Positions 28,434-35,282 of a stretch of 64,000 nt of DNA are shown in pieces. Under the pieces are notes generated by a model. That model did no database searches. It was not told the origin of the DNA and was given only the letters and a program-made list of their open reading frames with translations. The position numbers and the translations under genes are program-made. This stretch comes from Pedobacter sp. HDW13 (GTDB lineage Bacteria; Bacteroidota; Bacteroidia; Sphingobacteriales; Sphingobacteriaceae), in NCBI RefSeq assembly GCF_011303555.1, contig NZ_CP049868.1, positions 4,030,001 to 4,094,000 on the forward strand. The letters run 5' to 3'. Position 1 is the stretch's first letter. Every line of letters starts with the position of its first letter.

Positions 28434-28572
28434 CAGTGCGCACTCACGAAGTTTTGCAAGTATCTGTGATTGGACGACTTCGTTAATTTGTAAACGCTTA
28501 ATGAAGGTAAACCTAATTATTTAGCGGCAATTATTAATAGTAGTATCTTGCTGGTTCAGCTTAAACGCAATC

Positions 28573-29460
28573 ATGAAATTAGATAAATATCTGGTGATAT
28601 CATTTTTACTTACTTTTATATTCGCTTGTAACTCCAATAAAATTGCAAAAAAGGAAGGACAGCAAAAAAGTGTAAAAAATGCAGAATCAAAAGTTCAAAA
28701 AGATTCAACTACAACTAATGCTGTACATTTTCCAATTCTTGATAGTTTAAAAACGCTGTTATCTATCGCAGATACTACCAAATCCGAAAGTATTGCGGAT
28801 GATACTTCGGGCCACGATATTAATGATTTGATAATCCATGAGTTGACCAGGGTGCTAATCAATCCAAAAGTTACCAATGAGATGCTGGATAGCTTGCACA
28901 CCTCGCTAGGAGTAATACGCTCAGATGATAAAAGATTTTGGATATTTAACTGGTACGAGAATACAGGTGGCACTTTTAAAAGCAATATCAGTGTGTTGTA
29001 TTATCGAACAGCTTCAGGAAAGCAGATTATTAAAACTAGCCAGGATGTGAACAATAATTTTCCTTCCAGTGGGGCATGGTTTAATATGATCTATAAGTTG
29101 CCTGTGAAAAATAAAGAGCTGTATTTGTGTTTAGGCGACGGTGTAGGGTGTACAACGTGTATTTATAGTACTGCTGTAGTAGTAGAGGTGAAAAAGGATT
29201 CTATTAATTTTAACTATCCGGCGTTTGAAGATAACGAAGGATACGATCATGGAGATCATAGTTCTTCTGCTCTCGTATTGACTGCAAGAATGGGGGATAT
29301 TGAGAAATTTGAGTATAATCCAAAAAATAGAACGCTATATTTTACATACTTAACAGATGATAATACGCCAATTGTTAGGGCGAGGAAAGAAAAACAAAAG
29401 ACAATAATTCGAAAACTGTTTTTTAATGGTAAAAAATTTATTGGCAATCCCTATGAGTAA
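28573..29460 (+). CDS. lipoprotein of unknown function
   Basis: A 295-residue protein with a lipoprotein signal: a hydrophobic segment ending LLTFIFACN, with the lipid-bearing cysteine at residue 19. A lysine/serine-rich linker follows (about 20-45). The rest is a soluble domain without a recognised motif. CTTC within GDGVGCTTCIYSTAV near residue 190 might be a disulfide or metal pair, and DHGDHSSS near 220 is histidine-rich. The codon use is more AT-rich than in neighbouring genes, which may point to acquisition. No operon partner is evident. Confidence 0.75.
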   Translation: MKLDKYLVISFLLTFIFACNSNKIAKKEGQQKSVKNAESKVQKDSTTTNAVHFPILDSLKTLLSIADTTKSESIADDTSGHDINDLIIHELTRVLINPKVTNEMLDSLHTSLGVIRSDDKRFWIFNWYENTGGTFKSNISVLYYRTASGKQIIKTSQDVNNNFPSSGAWFNMIYKLPVKNKELYLCLGDGVGCTTCIYSTAVVVEVKKDSINFNYPAFEDNEGYDHGDHSSSALVLTARMGDIEKFEYNPKNRTLYFTYLTDDNTPIVRARKEKQKTIIRKLFFNGKKFIGNPYE

Positions 29461-29546
29461 TTACATATTTATGTGCTGTGAAATACGGTATTGGTTAAAA
29501 TATATGCAATATCATCAATTTACCGCTATATTTCCGCATAATCACC

Positions 29547-29577
29547 TTTCGGCTTTAACCTTTAAATAATATCTTTG
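29547..29577 (+). promoter_or_regulatory. promoter of pheT
   Basis: TTTC at 29547-29550 and TATCTTTG at 29570-29577 fit the -33 and -7 elements with a 19-base spacer. The leader to the ATG at 29649 is about 65 bases; no T-box or attenuator was seen in it. Confidence 0.6.
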
Positions 29578-29648
29578 CGTTTTATGAAATTAGAGTGCCC
29601 TTCTGGATATGTCTTGATACAGGGTACTTACTACTTGATACTCCAAAA

Positions 29649-32048
29649 ATGAAAATATCATATAACTGGTTAAAACAATTTGTACAGATAGATAAAACAC
29701 CTCAGGAACTTTCTTTAATCCTAACCAATGTGGGTTTAGAAGTAGAAAGTGTAGAAGAAGTGCAGCCTATAGTAGGAGGCTTGGCAGGTTTGGTTATAGG
29801 CGAGGTATTAACCTGTGTACAGCATCCAAATGCCGATCGCTTACGGGTTACCACTGTAAATGTTGGTGGAAGTGAAAACCTGCAGATTGTTTGTGGTGCA
29901 CCAAATGTGGCAGCCGGACAAAAAGTGGTTGTAGCTACTGTGGGTACAACTGTTTATCCGTTAGAGGGTGAGCCATTTAAAATTAAAGAATCAAAAATCA
30001 GGGGCGAACTTTCGCAGGGAATGATTTGCGCCGAAGATGAGATTGGTTTAGGTAAATCGCACGATGGAATTATGATTCTGGCCAATGATGCTGAAGTAGG
30101 TATTCTGGCGAAAGATCATTTTAAAATGGAGGATGATTATCTTTTCGAAATTGGATTAACGCCAAACCGTGCGGATGCAGCTTCGCATTTAGGTGTAGCC
30201 AGAGATTTGGCCGCTTATTTCAGAAGCGAATACGAAATTCCTGATCTTACTGCTTTTAAAACAGATAACGAGAGCCTGGTTATTCCGGTTGAGGTTGAAG
30301 ATTTAGAGGCATGCCCACGTTATAGCAGTGTTACAATTTCAGGGGTAACGGTAACCGAATCGCCTGAGTGGTTAAAAGATAAACTGAAAGTAATTGGCCT
30401 TCGTCCGATTAACAATGTGGTAGATATTACCAATTATGTATTGCATGGTTTAGGTCAGCCACTACATGCTTTCGATGCCGATAAAATTGCCGGCGGAAAA
30501 GTTATTGTTAAAAAAGTGGCTGAAGGTACACCTTTCGTAACGCTTGATGATGTTGAGCGCAAATTAAGTGCAGATGATTTAATGATCTGCAACGCTGAAG
30601 CACCAATGTGTATTGCAGGTGTTTTTGGCGGTAAAACTTCAGGTGTAGATACCGAAACCAAAAATATCTTTTTAGAAAGTGCTTATTTTAATTCGGTTTC
30701 CGTACGTAAAACTTCGAAAAGACACGGTTTAAAAACCGATGCTTCTTTCCGTTTTGAGCGTGGTACCGATCCTGAAATTACTGTTACCGCTTTAAAATAT
30801 GCTGCTTTATTAATTAAAGAACTGGCAGGAGGCGAAATTTCTTCATCAGTTTCTGATATTTACCCAAAACATATCCGTCCGTTCGAGTTCGAGGTAAGTT
30901 ATACCAATATCAATAAACTAATCGGGGCAAATATCCCTTCGGCAGAAATTAAGCACATTATTACTGCCCTGGGCATTTCGGCTACCAGTACTTCCGATGA
31001 TACCCTGGCATTAAGAGTGCCTTCGTTTAAAGTAGATGTTACGCGTGAGTGCGATATTACCGAAGAGGTGCTGCGTATTTACGGTTACAACAATATCGAA
31101 ATCCCGACCAAGGTAAATGCTTCCCTATCTTATAGCATTAAACCCGAAAAAGAGAATACGCATAACGTAATTGCCGATATGCTTACCTCGAATGGTTACG
31201 CTGAGATTATGTGTAATTCGTTAACCAAATCGGCTTATTCTAAAAATATAGATGAGGCTGTATTTATTTTAAATCCGTTGAGCAGCGATTTAAATGTAAT
31301 GCGACAGAATTTATTGATGCCAGCCTTAGAAAGTGTAGCTTACAACCAGAACCGTAAAAATGCTGATGTTAAGTTTTACGAATTCGGTAAAACTTACCAT
31401 TTGATTAACGGACAATATGTAGAGCGCCCGCGCTTGTTGTTGTTGATTTCGGGAGCGAAACAAGGCGAGCAATGGAACCAGAACTCAAAACCGACTACCT
31501 TTTATAACTTAAAATCGGCTGTTGATGCAATTATAGCCCGTTTAGGGGTTTCGACTTACCAAAGTGATACATTGACGAATGAAGATTTTGCTTACGGTAT
31601 TAAGTATTTCCGTGGCGATAAAACCTTAGTAAGCTTTGGAGCGGCTTCAAAAGCCGACCGTAAAGTGGCCGATGTAAATGCAGAGGTTTTCTATGCTGAT
31701 TTCGACTGGGCTGTTTTACTGGATATCGTTAAGAAAAATAAAATTGTTCACAAAGATGTTGCAAAGTACCCGCAGGTACGCCGCGATCTTTCATTGTTGA
31801 TCGATCAAGAGGTTACTTTCGATACTTTAAAAGGGATTGCTTTTAAAACCGATAAGAAGCTGATTAAAGAAGTTGGCGTTTTTGATGTGTATATGGGAGA
31901 TAAATTACCGGAAGGGAAAAAATCTTATGCGTTAAACTTTATCCTGCAGGATGAAGAGCAGACCTTAACCGATAAGCAGATTGAAAATACGATGCAGAAG
32001 TTAATCGCGAATTTAACAGCACAAGCTGGCGCAGAAATTAGGAAATAA
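29649..32048 (+). CDS. pheT: phenylalanine--tRNA ligase beta subunit
   Basis: A 799-residue subunit of the (alpha-beta)2 phenylalanyl-tRNA synthetase. In order: N-terminal MKISYNWLKQFV, EMAP-type tRNA-binding domain at about 42-155 (CVQHPNADRLRVTTV, CGAPNVAAGQKV), B3/B4 editing domain (RPINNVVDITNYVLHGLGQPLHAFD), B5 domain, catalytic-like core and the C-terminal ferredoxin-fold anticodon-binding domain (KYPQVRRDLSLLID, YALNFILQDEEQTLTD). The ATG at 29649 begins the conserved N-terminus; an upstream start would add a non-conserved stretch. The alpha subunit gene pheS is not adjacent, as is common in this phylum. Confidence 0.97.
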   Translation: MKISYNWLKQFVQIDKTPQELSLILTNVGLEVESVEEVQPIVGGLAGLVIGEVLTCVQHPNADRLRVTTVNVGGSENLQIVCGAPNVAAGQKVVVATVGTTVYPLEGEPFKIKESKIRGELSQGMICAEDEIGLGKSHDGIMILANDAEVGILAKDHFKMEDDYLFEIGLTPNRADAASHLGVARDLAAYFRSEYEIPDLTAFKTDNESLVIPVEVEDLEACPRYSSVTISGVTVTESPEWLKDKLKVIGLRPINNVVDITNYVLHGLGQPLHAFDADKIAGGKVIVKKVAEGTPFVTLDDVERKLSADDLMICNAEAPMCIAGVFGGKTSGVDTETKNIFLESAYFNSVSVRKTSKRHGLKTDASFRFERGTDPEITVTALKYAALLIKELAGGEISSSVSDIYPKHIRPFEFEVSYTNINKLIGANIPSAEIKHIITALGISATSTSDDTLALRVPSFKVDVTRECDITEEVLRIYGYNNIEIPTKVNASLSYSIKPEKENTHNVIADMLTSNGYAEIMCNSLTKSAYSKNIDEAVFILNPLSSDLNVMRQNLLMPALESVAYNQNRKNADVKFYEFGKTYHLINGQYVERPRLLLLISGAKQGEQWNQNSKPTTFYNLKSAVDAIIARLGVSTYQSDTLTNEDFAYGIKYFRGDKTLVSFGAASKADRKVADVNAEVFYADFDWAVLLDIVKKNKIVHKDVAKYPQVRRDLSLLIDQEVTFDTLKGIAFKTDKKLIKEVGVFDVYMGDKLPEGKKSYALNFILQDEEQTLTDKQIENTMQKLIANLTAQAGAEIRK

Positions 32049-32079
32049 AATATAAATTCGTATTTTTAGAAATAAATTC

Positions 32080-32370
32080 ATGACTTCTGTTGCAGATCAA
32101 TTAGATAAGGTATTACAAAAAACGGCTCGGGTATTAGAGTTATGTAATGCGCTACAGGAAGAAAATGATTTATTAAAGCTTGAAAATCAATCGTTAAAAG
32201 TTGCATTCGATACTTCGAAAGGCAAAAATGTAGAACTTGAAGAAAAATTAAGGGTTACAAAATTGGCTAAGAGTATAGAAGGAACCAGTGAAAAATCGCT
32301 TGATATAAAACAAAAAATTAACGATTTTGTGCGGGAGATTGATAAAAGTATCGCATTATTGAAAAAATAA
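32080..32370 (+). CDS. small coiled-coil protein, ZapA neighbour
   Basis: A 96-residue, almost wholly helical protein with clear heptads from about 5 to 75 (VLELCNALQEENDLLKLENQSL, with leucines at a/d positions). It lies 31 bases after pheT and 34 bases before zapA on the same strand. In position and form it resembles the ZapB-type coiled-coil partners that act with ZapA at the FtsZ ring, but sequence likeness to ZapB is only that of a coiled coil. Predicted cytoplasmic. The role in division is inferred from the neighbour only. Confidence 0.7.
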   Translation: MTSVADQLDKVLQKTARVLELCNALQEENDLLKLENQSLKVAFDTSKGKNVELEEKLRVTKLAKSIEGTSEKSLDIKQKINDFVREIDKSIALLKK

Positions 32371-32404
32371 ATGATGCGGGGAAATCAGAAACTAAGCTAA
32401 ACAA

Positions 32405-32695
32405 ATGGGAGAAATCTCGATTAAAATAACCATTTCCGACCGTATTTATCCCTTAAAGGTAAATATGGAAGAGGAAGAAATTGTGAGACGGGCGGCAAAA
32501 ATGATCAATGAGCGCATAAAAGATTATCAGGATAATTATGCGGTTAGAGATAAGCAGGATCTTCTTTCTATGGCAGTTTTGCATTATGCAACAGCCGTAT
32601 TAAGAACAGAAAACAAAGTACAAAATCAGGATACTGCTGTTGCCGATAAAGTTGAAGAATTGGATGTTTTACTCAATAATTTCTTTTCAAAATAA
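32405..32695 (+). CDS. zapA: cell division protein ZapA
   Basis: A 96-residue ZapA homologue. The N-terminal beta strand region (ISIKITISDRIYPLKVNMEEEE) is followed by the long helix that forms dimers and tetramers (VRRAAKMINERIKDYQ, LLSMAVLHYATAVLR). ZapA crosslinks FtsZ filaments. The order pheT, coiled coil, zapA, 6S-like RNA, rny is compact, and zapA next to a 6S RNA gene is also seen in other bacteria. Confidence 0.9.
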   Translation: MGEISIKITISDRIYPLKVNMEEEEIVRRAAKMINERIKDYQDNYAVRDKQDLLSMAVLHYATAVLRTENKVQNQDTAVADKVEELDVLLNNFFSK

Positions 32696-32717
32696 GGTTC
32701 GTTCTTTAAACATTTCG

Positions 32718-32777
32718 TCACTCTGAACTTGCTTCAGAGCCTTTAAAATAAGATCCTGAAATAAATTCAGGATGACG
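32718..32777. repeat. REP-like paired-hairpin element, copy B
   Basis: CTCTGAACTTGCTTCAGAG (32721-32739) and CCTGAAATAAATTCAGG (32755-32771) form two hairpins, followed by ATGACG. The plan and the ending match copy A at 9678-9745. It lies between zapA and the 6S-like RNA. Confidence 0.7.
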
Positions 32778-32807
32778 CAGCGTTGTATATATTAGCACAA
32801 AAATATA

Positions 32808-32980
32808 GCCGCAGCTAGTTTTTGAGTTTCAAATTTTATAAAACTTAACACTTCAATATCTATAGGGTTAAGAGGGCGTATTTCATTTGCTTTGCACCTG
32901 AAAATGGCTTAAACCCTAATTATGCTTAGTTGAGGTTTAAAATGTATGAGACTTTAAAAATTAGTTGCGGTTTTTTTTTT
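32808..32980 (+). ncRNA. ssrS: 6S-like regulatory RNA
   Basis: Between zapA and rny there is a structured, non-coding stretch of about 173 bases. Its 5' end (GCCGCAGCTAGTTTTT) pairs with its 3' end (AAAAATTAGTTGCGGT, ending at 32971) to give a terminal helix of about 16-18 bp with only G-U exceptions, followed directly by ten T. Inside, GGGTTAAG near 32862 can pair with CTTAAACCC near 32922, leaving a large open central region. A long interrupted hairpin with a central bubble and a position beside zapA are the marks of 6S RNA, which binds the RNA polymerase holoenzyme. Ends are estimates; the RNA could also be another structured RNA. Confidence 0.7.
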
Positions 32981-32994
32981 ACTTAAAAAACAAA

Positions 32995-34566
32995 ATGGAA
33001 ATAGTTGAAATATTAGGATATGTGTTTGCCGTAATTGCAGGTATCGCTATCGGAGTAGTGGTAGGAAGATTCCTCCTGCGTAACTTACTGAAACAGCAGG
33101 AAGTGGCTGCACAGAACAAGGTGAAGAAGATTTTAAAAGATGCAGAAAACAATGCTGAAATTTTAAAAAAGAATAAATTGCTCGAAGCCAAAGAGAAATT
33201 TTTACAGTTAAAAGCTGAGCACGAGCAGGAAGTAAACGCTAAAAACAATACCATTAACCAGCGCGAAAACACCATGAAGCAAAAAGAGCAATCGGTGAAC
33301 CAGCGCATGGAAAACTTTAATAAAAAAGAGCAGGAGCTTGATAAGCAAAAAACTAATCTGGAAAAACAAACTGATCTTGCAGTAAAGAAACAAGAGGAAG
33401 TTGAAGTATTGAAGAACCAACACCTTAAGCAATTGGAAACCATTGCGGGTCTTTCGGCAGAAGAAGCTAAAGAGCAGTTGGTAGAAAACCTGAAACAAGA
33501 GGCCCGTACACAGGCCATGATGCAGGTAAAAGATATTGTGGACGAAGCCAAATTAACAGCAAGTAAAGAAGCTAAAAAGGTAGTAATCCAAACCATTCAG
33601 CGTACAGCTACTGAGGCTGCAATCGAAAACTCGGTTTCTATTTTCCACATCGAAAGTGATGAAATTAAAGGTCGCGTAATTGGTAGGGAAGGTAGAAATA
33701 TCCGTGCTTTAGAAGCAGCTACAGGTATCGAGATTATTGTTGATGATACCCCTGAAGCCATTATCTTATCAGGTTTCGATCCTGTAAGAAGAGAGATTGC
33801 CCGTTTGGCCTTACACCGTTTGGTAACCGATGGCCGTATCCACCCGGCACGTATCGAAGAAATTGTAGCCAAAACCAAAAAGCAAATCGAAGATGAGATT
33901 GTAGAGATTGGTGAGCGTACAGTAATCGATTTAGGTATTCACGGTTTACACCCTGAACTAATCAGAATGGTTGGCCGTATGCGTTACCGTTCTTCTTACG
34001 GTCAGAACTTGTTACACCACTCGCGTGAGGTGGCTAATTTCTGTGCTACCATGGCTGCTGAGCTGGGCTTAAATGCAAAAATGGCTAAACGTGCAGGTTT
34101 ATTACACGATATTGGTAAAGTGCCTGATGATAACCCGGAATTGCCACACGCAATTTTAGGGATGCAACTGGCCGAAAAATATAAGGAACACCCTGAAATT
34201 TGTAATGCCATTGGTGCTCACCACGACGAAATTGAAATGACCTCAATGATCTCACCGATTATCCAGGCTTGTGATGCGATTTCTGGCGCGCGCCCTGGTG
34301 CACGTAGAGAAGTGGTAGAAAGCTATATTAAACGTTTGAAGGATTTAGAAGAACTGGCTTTATCTTACCCTGGTGTTGAAAAAACTTTCGCAATCCAGGC
34401 TGGTAGAGAGTTACGTGTGATTGTAGAAAGCGAGCGCATTACCGATGCCCAGGCCGAATTACTGGCAGCAGATATTTCTACACGTATCCAAACCGAAATG
34501 ACTTATCCGGGACAGATAAAAGTTACCGTAATCAGGGAAACCCGTTCTGTAGCTTTTGCTAAGTAA
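32995..34566 (+). CDS. rny: ribonuclease Y
   Basis: A 523-residue membrane-anchored endoribonuclease that starts mRNA decay. There is an N-terminal membrane helix (YVFAVIAGIAIGVVVGRFLL), a long charged coiled coil (about 30-200), a KH RNA-binding domain (about 210-275: IKGRVIGREGRNIRALE) and an HD domain with the metal motif LLHDIGKV (about residue 363) and AIGAHHDEIE. The ATG at 32995 begins the membrane helix; an upstream start would run into the T run of the 6S-like RNA. A strong terminator follows. Confidence 0.96.
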   Translation: MEIVEILGYVFAVIAGIAIGVVVGRFLLRNLLKQQEVAAQNKVKKILKDAENNAEILKKNKLLEAKEKFLQLKAEHEQEVNAKNNTINQRENTMKQKEQSVNQRMENFNKKEQELDKQKTNLEKQTDLAVKKQEEVEVLKNQHLKQLETIAGLSAEEAKEQLVENLKQEARTQAMMQVKDIVDEAKLTASKEAKKVVIQTIQRTATEAAIENSVSIFHIESDEIKGRVIGREGRNIRALEAATGIEIIVDDTPEAIILSGFDPVRREIARLALHRLVTDGRIHPARIEEIVAKTKKQIEDEIVEIGERTVIDLGIHGLHPELIRMVGRMRYRSSYGQNLLHHSREVANFCATMAAELGLNAKMAKRAGLLHDIGKVPDDNPELPHAILGMQLAEKYKEHPEICNAIGAHHDEIEMTSMISPIIQACDAISGARPGARREVVESYIKRLKDLEELALSYPGVEKTFAIQAGRELRVIVESERITDAQAELLAADISTRIQTEMTYPGQIKVTVIRETRSVAFAK

Positions 34567-34574
34567 TACTTTTA

Positions 34575-34644
34575 AGACCTTATGGTTTTTAAAAACCTAT
34601 AAGGTCTCTTATATAAAGCGATGGATATTCCATCGCTTTTTTTT
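34575..34644 (+). terminator. double hairpin after rny
   Basis: A long near-perfect palindrome AGACCTTATGGTTTTT/AAAAACCTATAAGGTCT (34575-34607) is followed by AAGCGATGGA (34616-34625) and TCCATCGCTT (34629-34638) with a T run. The second is a typical rho-independent terminator for rny. Confidence 0.85.
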
Positions 34645-34655
34645 ATTTTTACATA

Positions 34656-35171
34656 ATGAGCAAGCAAACTATACAATTAGAGCCAAAACGTCCGGTTGAT
34701 GTACTTTTTGATAAATATGCAGAAAGTCATCAAAATCCAACCAATAAAACAGTGCACTGGATTTGCGTACCATTAATTGTATTCAGTTTGCTGGGACTGA
34801 TATGGCAGATTCCTTTTCCGCATATTGGTTTTTTAGGTAGTTATAATGGTTATTTTAACTGGGCCTCTTTTTTACTGGCCTTTAGTTTATACTATTATTA
34901 TACTCTTTCGCCTGTACTGTTCTTCTTAATGATCTGGGTTGTAGGGCTTATGAGTTATATCATCGTTAAAATAGAGCAAGCCGTTGGCCTTGGTAGTGGA
35001 ACGGCTTATGGTATTTATGCTGCCATATTTGTAGCTGCCTGGATAGGGCAGTTTATCGGTCATAAAATTGAAGGTAAAAAACCATCCTTTCTGGATGACG
35101 TTAAGTTCCTGTTAATCGGTCCGATCTGGTTATTGCACTTCATTTGCAAGAAAACTGGTATTAAGTATTAA
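34656..35171 (+). CDS. DUF962/Mpo1-like membrane protein
   Basis: A 171-residue protein of the DUF962 family, related to yeast Mpo1, a dioxygenase acting on 2-hydroxy fatty acids. The N-terminal signature FDKYAESHQNPTNKTVHWICVP contains the conserved histidines HxxxxNxxxH, and the later FIGHKIEGKKPSF holds the second histidine cluster. Four hydrophobic segments are visible. In Bacteroidota such proteins may take part in fatty acid alpha-oxidation or sphingolipid metabolism, but this is inferred from yeast. Single gene after the rny terminator. Confidence 0.85.
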   Translation: MSKQTIQLEPKRPVDVLFDKYAESHQNPTNKTVHWICVPLIVFSLLGLIWQIPFPHIGFLGSYNGYFNWASFLLAFSLYYYYTLSPVLFFLMIWVVGLMSYIIVKIEQAVGLGSGTAYGIYAAIFVAAWIGQFIGHKIEGKKPSFLDDVKFLLIGPIWLLHFICKKTGIKY

Positions 35172-35182
35172 ATCTGATACGG

Positions 35183-35260
35183 TTAACATTAAATTAACTT
35201 TTAAATAAACTAAGCTTAATTAACATCTAACATACAGCTAACATTGTGGTAATAGCTTTG
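35183..35260 (+). promoter_or_regulatory. 11-bp-phased TTAACAT array (Pho-box-like) and promoter
   Basis: Units start at 35183 (TTAACAT), 35194 (TTAACTT), 35205 (ATAAACT, weak), 35216 (TTAATTA), 35227 (CTAACAT) and 35238 (CTAACAT), all 11 bp apart. The -7 box TAGCTTTG is at 35253-35260, 15 bp after the start of the last unit, so the array covers the -33 region. Seven-base units with four-base spacers resemble PhoB boxes (CTGTCAT in E. coli) and PhoP boxes (TTAACA in Bacillus). Confidence 0.7.
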
Positions 35261-35282
35261 CCTAAAATTAAATACAGGCAAA

